A stretch of DNA of 64,000 nucleotides from JBEIHX01 sp040381075 (GCA_040381075.1 JBEIHX010000004.1:85254-149253), one strand, 5' to 3'; shown: positions 8,581 to 17,739, counted from the first letter of the stretch. Program-made: numbers and translations. Notes: generated by a model from the letters alone, not told the origin.

Positions 8581-9974
8581 GCCCCGAGCACCGCAAGGAT
8601 TGCGGCCTTCACCGCAGCCGAATCGCCACCAACCGGCGTTATGCGCTCAGCGCGCTGATAAAGATCCGACGCGTGACCGGGAAGATCAGGGCGCAGGCCC
8701 AGCGCCGCCTCGACGGTTTCAGGAAACTTCGCCGGGTGCGCAGTCGCCAGCAGCACGCACGCCCCGCCATCACTCCGGGGCCGCAGGCGCACGCTATAGC
8801 CGACTGCAGTATGCGGACACAAAACTTCGCTGCAGACGGCGTGCGCCTCCTGCATGGCGATGCGTGTCGCACGGTCGTCGACCCCTGCGCCGGCATAGTG
8901 CTGCATCAAGAAGGCATGGGCCTCCTGTCCCAGCTCATAGGCGCCCGCCTGCGCAAACGCATCATAGAGTGGTTTCAACCGGTCACCGCGCCGGCCAACA
9001 GCCTCAAACACGATGCGTTCGAAGTTACTCGCCACCGTGATGTCCATCGCAGGACTGAGTGTCGCCCTGCTGGCGTCCGCACGCTGGTAAACCCCGCTCG
9101 CCAGGGCCTGCGCGACGCCATCATTGGCGTTGGTCGCGATCATGATGCGCCCGATCGGCGCTCCGATGCGCTTGGCCGCATAGCCGGCGAAGGCGTCTCC
9201 GAAATTGCCGCTCGGCACGGTGAAATCCACTGGTCCGCCGGCCGACAATGCACATGCGGCGACGACATAATAAACGGCCTGCGCAACGATCCGGGCCCAG
9301 TTGATCGAATTGACAGGCGACAGGCGGGTCGCCGCGACAAATGACGCATCGGCCAGCAACGTCTTGACGATCGCCTGGGCCGCATCGAAATCCCCGTCGA
9401 TGGCGAAGGCATGAACATTGCCCGCGCCCGAGCCGGTCATGAACCGACGCTGCACGTCCGACACCCGGCCGGCGGGCAGAAGGACGAACACCTGCATGCC
9501 CGCGCGCCCCTTCAACGCCTCCACCGCAGCCCCGCCTGTGTCCCCGCTGGTTGCGCAGATGACCGACAATGCGTCGCCAGTCTTCGCAAGCACCTGCTCG
9601 TAGAGCTGCGCGATGAGCTGCATCGCCACGTCCTTGAACGCCAGCGACGGACCCTGGGCAAGGTCGAGAAGCCACCCTCCAGGTTCGATCTGGCGCAACG
9701 GAGTAATTGAAGGGTGGGCCCACTGGGCGCCATAGGCGCGCGCGGCGATCTGTGCGCACGCCTGCGCCGACAGATCATCGCCGGCGAAGGCGCTCAAAAC
9801 CGCCGCCGCAGTCTCCGCATACGGCGCCTGGGCGGCCCGGCGCAGAACCTCTCGCGACAGGTGCGGCCACTCGACAGGCGTGTAAAGGCCGCCATCCGGC
9901 GCAAGGCCGGTCATCACCGCGGCGAGAAAGCCCACACGCGGGCTCTGCCCGCGGGTTGACCGGTAGGCCATCAC
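8577..9974 (-). CDS. thrC: Threonine synthase
   Basis: This 465-residue PLP enzyme converts O-phosphohomoserine to threonine, the last step of threonine biosynthesis. The N-terminal block LAPDGGLYTPVEWP, the PLP-binding GPSLAFKDVAMQ (Lys114) and the phosphate loop CATSGDTGGAAVEALKG are present; length and architecture fit the long, fungal/proteobacterial type. The frame opens GTG-ATG: the GTG at 9974 overlaps the SURF1 stop, while the ATG at 9971 is equally possible. It is coupled to SURF1 upstream and to the M16 peptidase downstream. Confidence 0.95.
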   Translation of the reverse strand: MMAYRSTRGQSPRVGFLAAVMTGLAPDGGLYTPVEWPHLSREVLRRAAQAPYAETAAAVLSAFAGDDLSAQACAQIAARAYGAQWAHPSITPLRQIEPGGWLLDLAQGPSLAFKDVAMQLIAQLYEQVLAKTGDALSVICATSGDTGGAAVEALKGRAGMQVFVLLPAGRVSDVQRRFMTGSGAGNVHAFAIDGDFDAAQAIVKTLLADASFVAATRLSPVNSINWARIVAQAVYYVVAACALSAGGPVDFTVPSGNFGDAFAGYAAKRIGAPIGRIMIATNANDGVAQALASGVYQRADASRATLSPAMDITVASNFERIVFEAVGRRGDRLKPLYDAFAQAGAYELGQEAHAFLMQHYAGAGVDDRATRIAMQEAHAVCSEVLCPHTAVGYSVRLRPRSDGGACVLLATAHPAKFPETVEAALGLRPDLPGHASDLYQRAERITPVGGDSAAVKAAILAVLGA

Positions 9975-10693
9975 CGGACGGTCTTTCGCGTCAGGGCGAA
10001 ACGGCCGGCCCGCACATGCCAGGCGACGTAGACGCCGAGGAGTGTGAGCGCGAGGCCGAACCAGGTGAGCGCATAGCCGACATGCTGCACCGGCGCGAGC
10101 ATCGCCAGCGTCGGATCGGCGCGCGGATTGCGCGCCCCATCCTCCAGAGGATCCTCTGCGACCCAGAACGGCGCCGCCGCGCCAAGCCCTGCCGCAGCAG
10201 CAAGCGCGTGGGGGTCAATTGCATACCATTGGCCTTTCTGCGGAGCGGCCTGCGGCGTGAAGCCGTTGCCCCGCCAGGCCAGCCGCACGGCGCCGGTGAC
10301 GGAAACCCGACCGCTGCGCGCATCCTCGCCCCAGCCATCCCGTGCTCCGACCTTGCGTCCACGATCAACCCAGACCACGCCAAGATCGGTGCGCACCGGG
10401 GCCAGCGCCACCCAGGGCCGCTCAGGATCACCGCCCACGAAATAGCGCTGGATACGCTCAGGCTCGATCACGCCCTCGATCACCACGCGGCGAAACTCCA
10501 CGTCCTGGCCGGCCGCCATGGCGCCGACAATGTCTCCCGGCGCGCGCGCCGGCGCAGTGCGCGCCGCTTCAAGACGGGCGATCAGATCCCGTTTCCAGGC
10601 GAACCGCTGAAGCTGCCATAGACCGAGAGCAACCAGAACCGCGAGCGCCACAGCCGCGACGACGCTCATCACCGGCTGGGGACGAAACGTCAC
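9971..10693 (-). CDS. SURF1 family cytochrome c oxidase assembly protein
   Basis: This 240-residue membrane protein has two transmembrane segments (about residues 9-27 and near residues 205-225) flanking a periplasmic domain, the SURF1 layout. The N-terminal LGLWQLQRFAWKRDLIARL and the C-terminal HVGYALTWFGLALTLLGVY are characteristic. It assists heme a3 insertion into subunit I. It begins with GTG at 10693 and overlaps thrC by 4 nt. The small DUF983 gene often found between ctaE and SURF1 in alphaproteobacteria is absent here. Confidence 0.92.
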   Translation of the reverse strand: MTFRPQPVMSVVAAVALAVLVALGLWQLQRFAWKRDLIARLEAARTAPARAPGDIVGAMAAGQDVEFRRVVIEGVIEPERIQRYFVGGDPERPWVALAPVRTDLGVVWVDRGRKVGARDGWGEDARSGRVSVTGAVRLAWRGNGFTPQAAPQKGQWYAIDPHALAAAAGLGAAAPFWVAEDPLEDGARNPRADPTLAMLAPVQHVGYALTWFGLALTLLGVYVAWHVRAGRFALTRKTVR

Positions 10694-10740
10694 TGAGCAA
10701 ACCGCCTCTCACGCAGCCCCCACGCGCAGGGGACCGGCGC

Positions 10741-10776
10741 CATGCAGAGGCGCCACGTCATGCAGAGGCGCGACGC
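10741..10776. repeat. 18-nt direct repeat, two units
   Basis: CATGCAGAGGCGCCACGT (10741-10758) is followed directly by CATGCAGAGGCGCGACGC (10759-10776). It lies in the 156-nt spacer between ctaE and SURF1. Confidence 0.85.
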
Positions 10777-10849
10777 AAAGGCGCCCGGCGCCAGCGCGCT
10801 GCTGCGCGCCGAACGCCGCGTGATGATGCGCGCCCCCGAGCGCGCACGC

Positions 10850-11722
10850 TCAGCCATACGCAACGTAAATGAAGGCAAAGAGGAAGAGCCACACCACGTC
10901 AACGAAGTGCCAGTACCACGCGGCAGCCTCGAACCCGAAATGCTTCTGCGGCGTGAACTGACCGGCGAGCAGACGCAGCAGACATACGGTCAGGAAGATC
11001 GTCCCAATGACCACGTGCGCGCCGTGAAACCCCGTCGCCATAAAGAAGGTCGACCCGTAGAGACCGGCCGGCCCGCCGCCGAAACCGAACTGGGCGTGGC
11101 TGTATTCGATGACCTGCAGCACGGTGAAGGTCACCCCGAGGATGACGGTCAGCAGGAGCCCCCAGGTCGCGCCATTCCGGTCGCCGTGCTGCAGCGCATG
11201 ATGCGCCCAGGTGACCGTGGTGCCGGACAGCAGCAGCACCAGGGTGTTCATCAACGGGAGGTGGAAGGGATCAAATGTCTCGATGCCCTTCGGCGGCCAG
11301 GTCTGGAAGGCCTGCGCAACAGCCTCATCGGTCGATGTCTGGCGCAGCTCGTGGAAGAGCGCGAGATCGAAAAACGCCCAGAACCATGCCGCAAAGAACA
11401 TCACCTCGGAGGCGATGAACAGGATCATGCCATATCGCAGACCGATGTCCACGACAGGAGTGTGGTCGCCCTGCCGGCTCTCCTTCACCACGTCTCCCCA
11501 CCAGCCGATCATGGTGTAGACGATCATGGCCAGCCCAAGCAGCAGCACCCACGGCTGGCTCTTGCCGAAGAGGACGTAGAGATTGGAGGCCTCATCATCC
11601 ACAAAACCGTGCATGAACGCCACGCCGCCGATGGCGAGAATGAACACCGCCAGCGAGCCGACAAACGGCCACGGGCTCGGATTGACGAGATGATAATCGT
11701 GTTTGACCGCGCCTGACGCCAT
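10850..11722 (-). CDS. ctaE: Cytochrome c oxidase subunit III
   Basis: This 290-residue integral membrane subunit of the aa3-type oxidase has seven predicted transmembrane helices. Family blocks are HDYHLVNPSPWPF at the N-terminus, RYGMILFIASEVMFFAAWFW (about residue 95), LLSGTTVTWAHHAL, and FFMATGFHGAHVVIGTIFL followed by the C-terminal AWYWHFVDVVWLFLF block. The ATG at 11722 lies about 190 nt after ctaG, a larger gap than elsewhere in the operon. It is part of the oxidase block with ctaC, ctaD, ctaB, ctaG and SURF1. Confidence 0.97.
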   Translation of the reverse strand: MASGAVKHDYHLVNPSPWPFVGSLAVFILAIGGVAFMHGFVDDEASNLYVLFGKSQPWVLLLGLAMIVYTMIGWWGDVVKESRQGDHTPVVDIGLRYGMILFIASEVMFFAAWFWAFFDLALFHELRQTSTDEAVAQAFQTWPPKGIETFDPFHLPLMNTLVLLLSGTTVTWAHHALQHGDRNGATWGLLLTVILGVTFTVLQVIEYSHAQFGFGGGPAGLYGSTFFMATGFHGAHVVIGTIFLTVCLLRLLAGQFTPQKHFGFEAAAWYWHFVDVVWLFLFAFIYVAYG

Positions 11723-11774
11723 CGCTGTTCAACCCCCGTATGCCGGACAACCGCCGTTGCCCGGATGTTTAGAC

Positions 11775-11807
11775 CGCGTCGCTTCGAGCCGGCAAGACCG
11801 CGACGCG
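11775..11807. other. 8-bp inverted repeat in the ctaG-ctaE spacer
   Basis: CGCGTCGC (11775-11782) and GCGACGCG (11800-11807) form a perfect 8-bp stem with a 17-nt loop, about 55 nt upstream of the ctaE start. It could be an attenuator, a processing site or an operator; there is no T-run. Confidence 0.5.
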
Positions 11808-11894
11808 CCATTGGCTGCCCCGATCGGGACAATCCACCCGGTCACGACACGCGCCGGAGGAAAGCCCCGTCGGCCCGCCCAGATCATATGCGCC

Positions 11895-11922
11895 CTCACT
11901 GTGCCCGCCTCACTGTGCCCGC
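11895..11922. repeat. 14-nt direct repeat overlapping the ctaG stop
   Basis: CTCACTGTGCCCGC occurs twice in tandem (11895-11908 and 11909-11922). The second copy contains the ctaG stop codon; the first is a duplicate just beyond it. Confidence 0.85.
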
Positions 11923-12533
11923 CTCGCCGTGGCCCCGACCGGGCCGGGCGCGCTTGCAGATGGTTGCGGCAGCGCTCCATCCTTGGCTTCAAAGAACGTG
12001 TAGGACAGGGTTACGCTCTCGACCTGATCCATCAGTCGACGGTCTTCGATCTGTGGATCAACGAAGAACACAACTGGAAGCTCCAACGCTTCGCCGGGCT
12101 GCACCGTGCGCGGCTCAAAGCAGAAGCATTCCAGCTTCATGAAATAGGGGCCCATCATGTCGGGCTGGACATTGTACGTCGCCACAATGCGCACCGGGCG
12201 TTCGCCGTGATTGATCAAACGATAGAAGGCAAGACCGGTTTCCCCGACGTGCAGCGTACGCGACACCTCGTCAGGCTTGAACTCGATCGCAAGTCCCGGC
12301 GCGACATTTGCGTCGAACCGCACTTCCATGGAGCGTGCAAGGACCTTCTTGGGCGCACCGGCGGCGACCTGGGTGGTGCCGCCGAAACCGGTCAGACGAC
12401 AGAACGCATCGTACAGCGGCGCTGCGGCGAACGACGCGCCAAGCATCACGAGCACGACGCCGGCGGACACGATGGCGGGCGCGAGAAATCGCCGACGGGC
12501 GGTGGCGGACGACGGCGCGGCAGACCCCTGCAT
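11910..12533 (-). CDS. ctaG: Cytochrome c oxidase assembly protein CtaG (Cox11)
   Basis: This 207-residue membrane-anchored copper chaperone inserts CuB into oxidase subunit I. A single N-terminal transmembrane segment (about residues 18-38) is followed by a periplasmic beta-domain. The copper-binding motif ECFCFEP gives Cys136 and Cys138, and PLYDAFCRLTGFGGTTQVA after the membrane segment is diagnostic. The ATG at 12533 has GAGGGG close upstream and lies 7 nt after the small CoxF-like gene. Confidence 0.95.
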   Translation of the reverse strand: MQGSAAPSSATARRRFLAPAIVSAGVVLVMLGASFAAAPLYDAFCRLTGFGGTTQVAAGAPKKVLARSMEVRFDANVAPGLAIEFKPDEVSRTLHVGETGLAFYRLINHGERPVRIVATYNVQPDMMGPYFMKLECFCFEPRTVQPGEALELPVVFFVDPQIEDRRLMDQVESVTLSYTFFEAKDGALPQPSASAPGPVGATARRAQ

Positions 12534-12540
12534 GATCCCC

Positions 12541-12726
12541 TCAGAACGGCCTGTTGAGCACGTCGCCCTGAAGCCGGGCGAGCGTCACGACAAAGATCAG
12601 AACAACAAATCCGGCCAGCGCCAGGGCGAGAGCCACATTGCGTCGGCGGCGCGCATGGCGCTGCGCCTGGTCCTCGGCCACAAACCCGGACACCTCCGCG
12701 CTGCGCGCCTCCTCTCCGCCGGTCAT
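12541..12726 (-). CDS. Small single-span membrane protein (CoxF-like)
   Basis: This 61-residue protein has a charged N-terminal half (TGGEEARSAEVSGFVAEDQA), a basic RRRR stretch and one transmembrane helix (VALALALAGFVVLIFVVTLA). Small one-span proteins at this position between ctaB and ctaG are common in alphaproteobacterial oxidase operons and are often called CoxF; the role is unclear. The ATG at 12726 overlaps the ctaB stop in ATGA, which decides the start over the in-frame ATG at 12768. The family name rests on position and shape, not on a motif. Confidence 0.8.
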   Translation of the reverse strand: MTGGEEARSAEVSGFVAEDQAQRHARRRRNVALALALAGFVVLIFVVTLARLQGDVLNRPF

Positions 12727-13754
12727 GCGCCACTCCCTTCGACCGCGCCGACCCACCCGCTGAGCCACGGGACCGGCGCATGGAGGCCCAACCCGTGCTC
12801 GGCCAGCAGGGCGGCGAACACCACGAACAGATACAGGATCGAGAAGGCGAACAGGTCGCGCGCCGCGCGCTGGTCCGCCGCCGTGGCGGCATACAGGTCA
12901 AGCCCGGTCGGATCCGGCGCATCTCCCGCCCGTGAGCGGGCCACCCGGACCGCGAGCACGAGAAACAGGGCGCCCGTAAAACCGGCGGCCGCGGTGTAGA
13001 TCTGCCCGCCGAGCCCCGTCAACGCCGGCGCCAGACCGAGCGGAACCATCACACTCGAATAGAGCAGGATCTGCAGGCGCGTATGCGCCGCGCCATGGGT
13101 GACCGGCAGCATCGGGACGCCCGCCTCGCGGTAGTCCTGTGACCGCAACAGCGACAACGCCCAAAAGTGCGGCGGGGTCCAGAAAAAGATGATCGCCACC
13201 AGAATCAGCGGATCAATCGTCAGGCTGTTGGTTGCTCCCGCCCAGGCGATCGCCGGCGGCAGAGCCCCGGCGAGACCGCCAATCACAATGTTCTGCGCCG
13301 TCGCCCGCTTCAGCCACATCGTATAGACGACGGCGTAGAAGACGATTGTAAATGCAAGCAACGCCGCCGCCAGCACATTGGCCGCCAGCAGCATGGTGAT
13401 CACCGACAGGGCGGACACCACGAGACCAAGCGCGAGCGCTTCTTCTTTCGCAACAGCCCCTGCCGGGATCGGCCGCATCCGGGTGCGCGACATCTTCGCG
13501 TCAATGTCGGCGTCGAACCACTGGTTCAGCGCACCGGCCGCGCCAGCGCCGCAGGCGATGGCGAAAATCATCGCCGCGCCCAGCACCGGGTCAACGCCGC
13601 CCGGCGCCGCAGCGAGACCGGCAAGCCCTGTGAACACCACAAGCGACATCACCCGCGGCTTCATCAAGGCGACGTAGTCTCCCGCCCCCGCAGACCTGGC
13701 CGGTCGTTGCGGCGGATGCGCCTTCTCATCGTAGGGGACACTGAGGTCGGTCAT
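12723..13754 (-). CDS. ctaB: Protoheme IX farnesyltransferase (heme O synthase)
   Basis: This 343-residue polytopic UbiA-superfamily prenyltransferase farnesylates heme b to heme O, the precursor of heme A for the oxidase. The first Asp-rich motif NQWFDADIDAKMSRTRMRPI (about residue 85) and YTMWLKRATAQNIVIGGLAG are visible, with about nine hydrophobic helices. It lies about 100 nt downstream of ctaD and is coupled to the CoxF-like gene. Confidence 0.96.
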   Translation of the reverse strand: MTDLSVPYDEKAHPPQRPARSAGAGDYVALMKPRVMSLVVFTGLAGLAAAPGGVDPVLGAAMIFAIACGAGAAGALNQWFDADIDAKMSRTRMRPIPAGAVAKEEALALGLVVSALSVITMLLAANVLAAALLAFTIVFYAVVYTMWLKRATAQNIVIGGLAGALPPAIAWAGATNSLTIDPLILVAIIFFWTPPHFWALSLLRSQDYREAGVPMLPVTHGAAHTRLQILLYSSVMVPLGLAPALTGLGGQIYTAAAGFTGALFLVLAVRVARSRAGDAPDPTGLDLYAATAADQRAARDLFAFSILYLFVVFAALLAEHGLGLHAPVPWLSGWVGAVEGSGA

Positions 13755-13856
13755 GGCTGCTTGGGGTCAGACTGCCTTGGGAACGCAGTGGGGAAGGAGC
13801 CGTCCGGGCGGCGCATCCGGGCGCTCAGCCCGGACGCACCACTGCGACACGGCCGA

Positions 13857-15524
13857 TCAGTGACCAGCTTCCGTCTTGCCGCGGAAGTCAGGCAGTTCGT
13901 TGAACTGGTGGAACGGCGGGGGCGAAGACAGGGTCCACTCAAGCGTGGTGGCGCCCTCGCCCCACGGATTGGCCCCGACCTTCCGCCGGACAAGGAAGTG
14001 CTCCATCAGCAGGACCAGGAACACAAGCACGCCGACCGCCGTCACCGCATAGCCGAACGATGACACTGCGTTCCAGTAGGCGTAGCCCTCCGGATAGTCG
14101 ATGTAGCGTCGCGGCATCCCCTGCAGCCCCAGGAAGTGCTGCGGGAAGAAGATGATGTTCACCCCGACAAAGGTGATCCAGAAGTGCAGGCCGCCGAGAA
14201 AGCCGTTGTACATGTAACCCGACATCTTCGGCAGCCAGTAGTAGAAGCCCGCGAAAATCGCGAACACCGCACCCATCGACAGCACGTAGTGGAAATGCGC
14301 CACCACGTAGTAGGTGTCATGCAACACCTGGTCGATGCCCGCGTTGGCGAGCACCACTCCGGTCACGCCGCCAAGCGTGAACAGGAAGATGAAGCCAATC
14401 GCCCACAGCATCGGCACCTTGAACGAAATCGAGCCGCCCCACATGGTGGCGATCCAGCTGAAAATCTTCACCCCGGTCGGCACCGCGATGATCATCGTCG
14501 CAGCCACGAAGTAGGCCTTCAGGTTAACATCCATCCCCACCGTGTACATGTGGTGCGCCCACACGATGAAGCCGATGAACCCGATCGCAACCATGGCGTA
14601 GGCCATGGCGAGATAGCCGAACACGGGCTTGCGCGAGAATGTCGCCACGATGTGCGAGATCATGCCGAAACCGGGCAGGATCAGAATGTACACTTCCGGA
14701 TGACCAAAGAACCAGAACAGGTGCTGATACAGCACCGGATCGCCGCCCTGGGCCGGATCAAAGAACCCCGTGCCGAAATTGCGGTCCGTGAGCAGCATGG
14801 TGAGCGCGCCGGCAAGCACCGGCAGCGACAGCAGCAGCAGGAAGACGGTGACGAGGATCGACCAGACGAACAGCGGCATCCTGTGCAGCGTCATGCCCGG
14901 CGCGCGCATGTTGAAGATCGTGGTGATGAAGTTGATCGCCCCGAGGATCGAGCTGATCCCCGCGACGTGCAGCGACAGGATCAGGAGATCCATCGCCGGC
15001 CCGGGATGGCCGGACGTCGAGAGCGGCGGATACAGAACCCAGCCGCCGCCGAAGCCGCTGTACTGGCCAATGCCGGGCACGAAGAACGACACCGTGATGA
15101 GACCGAACGACGCCACCAGCAGCCAGAAGGAAATGTTGTTCATGCGCGGGAACGCCATGTCCGGCGCGCCAATGTGGATCGGCACGAACCAGTTGCCGAA
15201 CCCGCCGATCATTGCGGGCATCACCATGAAGAAGATCATGATGAGACCGTGATAGCTGATCAGCACGTTGTAGAAGTGCTTGGCCGCTTCGATGTCGCCG
15301 CCGGTGAATTGCGTCAGAACGCCGATGCCCGGCGCTGCCAGCTCCCAGCGGATAAGACCTGACATCGCGCCGCCGACGATCCCCGCGAAAATCGCGAAGA
15401 TCAGGTACATCGTGCCAATGTCCTTGTGGTTCGTGGAATAGACCCAACGCTTCCAGTCATACAGCGAGGGACGGTGGTCGTGCCCGTCGTGGGCGTGCTC
15501 GCCAGCGTGCGTGTAATCGGTCAT
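13857..15524 (-). CDS. ctaD: Cytochrome c oxidase subunit I
   Basis: This 555-residue catalytic subunit of the aa3-type oxidase binds heme a, heme a3 and CuB and has twelve helices. Visible signatures are the low-spin heme ligand region YHGLIMIFFMVMPAMIGGFG, the CuB/cross-linked motif FWFFGHPEVYILILPGFG, WAHHMYTVGMD, and the heme a3/heme a histidines in DTYYVVAHFHYVLSMGAV. The E-type K/D-pathway residue context HPEVY is intact. It follows ctaC after 22 nt. Length is normal. Confidence 0.98.
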   Translation of the reverse strand: MTDYTHAGEHAHDGHDHRPSLYDWKRWVYSTNHKDIGTMYLIFAIFAGIVGGAMSGLIRWELAAPGIGVLTQFTGGDIEAAKHFYNVLISYHGLIMIFFMVMPAMIGGFGNWFVPIHIGAPDMAFPRMNNISFWLLVASFGLITVSFFVPGIGQYSGFGGGWVLYPPLSTSGHPGPAMDLLILSLHVAGISSILGAINFITTIFNMRAPGMTLHRMPLFVWSILVTVFLLLLSLPVLAGALTMLLTDRNFGTGFFDPAQGGDPVLYQHLFWFFGHPEVYILILPGFGMISHIVATFSRKPVFGYLAMAYAMVAIGFIGFIVWAHHMYTVGMDVNLKAYFVAATMIIAVPTGVKIFSWIATMWGGSISFKVPMLWAIGFIFLFTLGGVTGVVLANAGIDQVLHDTYYVVAHFHYVLSMGAVFAIFAGFYYWLPKMSGYMYNGFLGGLHFWITFVGVNIIFFPQHFLGLQGMPRRYIDYPEGYAYWNAVSSFGYAVTAVGVLVFLVLLMEHFLVRRKVGANPWGEGATTLEWTLSSPPPFHQFNELPDFRGKTEAGH

Positions 15525-15546
15525 GACGGTTTCTTGGCTCCCAATG

Positions 15547-16431
15547 TCAGTTCAGAGCGCGCGGCGCAGCGGCGGCGGCGGGCGTATCGTCCACGCGCGC
15601 CTGGCGCTCCGGCGGGGTCAGCCCCTGCGCCACCTGTTGCTGCTGGATCCAGGCTGCGAATTCGGGCTTGCTCACCACCCGCACTTCGATCGGCATGAAC
15701 GCATGGTCCTTGCCGCAGAGCTCCGAGCACTGGCCGAAGTAGACGCCCGGCTTCTCAGCCAGGAACCACGTCGCGTTGAGCCGTCCGGGGATGGCGTCCA
15801 TCTTGATGCCAAACGCCGGCACGGTCCACGAGTGCAGGACATCCGCGCCGGTCACCAGAACCCGCACCCGGGTATTTTCCGGAACCACCAGCGCATTGTC
15901 TGTGGCGAGGCGGTACTCGTCGCGCGGCCGGCCCGCAGCCGCCACCTCTTCCTGCGTCAGCATGATCGCATCAAACGAGACGCCGCCGTGATCAGGATAC
16001 TCATAGGACCAGTACCACTGGTGCCCCGTCGCCTTGATCGTCATCTCGGCCTTGGCGTGGTCGTCCTCCATGTAGAGCAGTTTGAAGGACGGTACTGCAA
16101 TCACGATCAGGATGATGATCGGCGCCACCGTCCAGATCACCTCGACGAGCGTGTTGTGGGTGAACTTGCGGGGCTCGGGATTCGCCTTGGCGTTGTATCT
16201 CACCATCACCCAGACGAGCAGCGCCAGCACCAGCGCCGTGATCGCCGTAATGATCACAAGCACCATGTCGTGAAACGACGACAGCTCCCGCATCACCGGG
16301 GTGGCCGCCTGCTGCAGGCCAAGCCCGCCATCGCCTGGTTTGGCCGCATAGGCGTTCGCCGCGAACGCCGTCATGCCGAAGCCCGCCAGCGCCCAACGGG
16401 CCGACGCCTCAAAGCCCTTCGACTGCTTCAC
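15547..16431 (-). CDS. ctaC: Cytochrome c oxidase subunit II
   Basis: This 294-residue subunit has a signal peptide (residues about 10-28), two transmembrane helices and a periplasmic cupredoxin domain that receives electrons from cytochrome c. The CuA motif GQCSELCGKDHAFMPIEV (about residues 237-254) is complete. A GTG start at 16431 is preferred because GAGAGGGCAG sits just upstream and the product then begins MKQSKGFEASA before the hydrophobic signal. It is the first gene of the oxidase block. Confidence 0.97.
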   Translation of the reverse strand: MKQSKGFEASARWALAGFGMTAFAANAYAAKPGDGGLGLQQAATPVMRELSSFHDMVLVIITAITALVLALLVWVMVRYNAKANPEPRKFTHNTLVEVIWTVAPIIILIVIAVPSFKLLYMEDDHAKAEMTIKATGHQWYWSYEYPDHGGVSFDAIMLTQEEVAAAGRPRDEYRLATDNALVVPENTRVRVLVTGADVLHSWTVPAFGIKMDAIPGRLNATWFLAEKPGVYFGQCSELCGKDHAFMPIEVRVVSKPEFAAWIQQQQVAQGLTPPERQARVDDTPAAAAAPRALN

Positions 16432-16505
16432 CTGCCCTCTCCCCTCGCATTGCGTGTCGGCGACTCACGCCACACCACGCATCCTGTCCTGCTCGGCCTG
16501 CGGTC

Positions 16506-16556
16506 CTGCATGCAAGTAGGCGCTGCATGCAAGTAGGCGCTGCATGCAAGCAGGCC
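16506..16556. repeat. 17-nt tandem repeat, three units
   Basis: CTGCATGCAAGTAGGCG occurs at 16506-16522 and 16523-16539, and a variant (CTGCATGCAAGCAGGCC) at 16540-16556. A partial CCTGCATGCATG follows. The unit contains the palindrome TGCATGCA. Confidence 0.93.
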
Positions 16557-16860
16557 CCTGCATGCATGTGCCCCCCCGCAGCCAGACAACCCGCATGCGC
16601 GACACCCTGCATGCGCGCCCGCCTCCATGGGACGCCCGCCGACGTCCTCACGTCTCCCGGCCCCCTTCCACCGGCCCGCCCGTCGGACAGATCGACCTCC
16701 GGAAAGCCTGCCCCACCGGCAGCCAGCCCCCAGCCAGTCGACCGGACGGACCACGCCGCCTGGGAAGACTACGCCTGCCTGGCGCCGCAGCTCGCCGCCG
16801 TCCCGCCCGCGCGTCGGGGTCGAGCCCCGCAACGGACGTCTGACCTGCCCAGGCCCCGAT

Positions 16861-16958
16861 CCGTGCGACCAGGGCCGTGCGACCAGGGCCAAGCGACAGG
16901 GGCCAAGCGACCAGGGCCAAGCGACCGGGGCCAAGCGACCGGGGCCAAGCGACCGGGG
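16861..16958. repeat. 14-nt tandem repeat, seven units
   Basis: Seven 14-nt units run from CCGTGCGACCAGGG (two copies) through CCAAGCGACAGGGG and CCAAGCGACCAGGG to three identical CCAAGCGACCGGGG copies. The gradient of variants along the array suggests stepwise expansion. It is non-coding. Confidence 0.93.
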
Positions 16959-17067
16959 CCGTGAGAGCCCCAGGCGCCTGGGCGACGAAGCACGGGACGC
17001 ACGCCGGCTGCAAACAACCGCGTAGGGCTGTATCATGACACAAACAGTAAACCCAAGAGGCAAGCCC

Positions 17068-17739
17068 ATGCAGATGTGGTCACGTTTCGCTCTCTCCGCC
17101 GCAGCCCTTGCAGGCGTTGCGTCAACTACCGACGCCGCAATTATGGTTCTCGGACGCACGGACGCCCGCGCCTGCTATGAAGCCGCTCGCGACGGGCGAT
17201 CCGACCCCGGCGCCCTGGCGATCTGCGACAAGGCCGTGCAGCAGGATTGGATCAGCGAGGGCGACCTTGCGGCGACCCACGTCAACCGCGGCATCCTGTC
17301 GATGCGGCGCACCGACGTCGATGATGCGATCGCCGACTTCAATCGCGCGATCCGGCTGCGACCCGACATTGGCGAGGCCTACCTCAACCGCGGCGCAGCG
17401 TTACTTCTGAAAGGCGCCGATGAGGCAGCCCTCAAAGACCTCGACGCCGCCCTTCGGCTCGGCTCGCGCCAGCCCCAGTCAGCCCACTACAACCGCGCCA
17501 TCGCCCGCGAAAGACTGGGCGACGTCCGTGGCGCCTATGATGACTACCAGGCCGCCCTGGCGATCCTGCCGGATTGGCCGCTGCCGCAGACCCAACTGGA
17601 ACGCTTCACGATCGTTGTTCCCGGCGGGCCGCCGGAGGTCTCCGGCGCGATCCGCGCCGTCCTGGGAAACGGTGACGAGGCCCCGCCGACCCAGCGCGAC
17701 GCCACCCCGGCCGCGCCCGGCGACCAGCCGGGACGCTGA
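17068..17739 (+). CDS. Exported tetratricopeptide repeat protein
   Basis: This protein of about 223 residues has a signal peptide (MWSRFALSAAALAGVASTTDA) and TPR units at about residues 65-165. Motifs include HVNRGILSMRRTDVDDAIAD, AYLNRGAALLLKGADEAALK and HYNRAIARERLGDVRGAYDD. TPRs mediate protein-protein contact; no catalytic domain is seen. The ATG at 17068 is preferred over the one at 17035 because AGAGGCAAGCCC precedes it and the signal peptide then starts the protein. The C-terminal tail is Pro/Ala-rich. The partner is unknown. Confidence 0.85.
   Translation: MQMWSRFALSAAALAGVASTTDAAIMVLGRTDARACYEAARDGRSDPGALAICDKAVQQDWISEGDLAATHVNRGILSMRRTDVDDAIADFNRAIRLRPDIGEAYLNRGAALLLKGADEAALKDLDAALRLGSRQPQSAHYNRAIARERLGDVRGAYDDYQAALAILPDWPLPQTQLERFTIVVPGGPPEVSGAIRAVLGNGDEAPPTQRDATPAAPGDQPGR

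Larger units (their letters stand above)
16432..17067. other. Long gene-free spacer between divergent ctaC and TPR gene
   Basis: The spacer of about 635 nt separates the divergent ctaC (minus) and TPR (plus) genes and must contain both promoters. It carries two unrelated short tandem arrays (16506-16556 and 16861-16958). The reading frames across it are long only because the DNA is GC-rich; their products are low-complexity and lack family features. No RNA gene is recognised. Confidence 0.6.

Noticed and set aside
16861..16958. Possible CRISPR array
   Set aside because: Units are contiguous 14-mers without unique spacers, and no cas genes are present.
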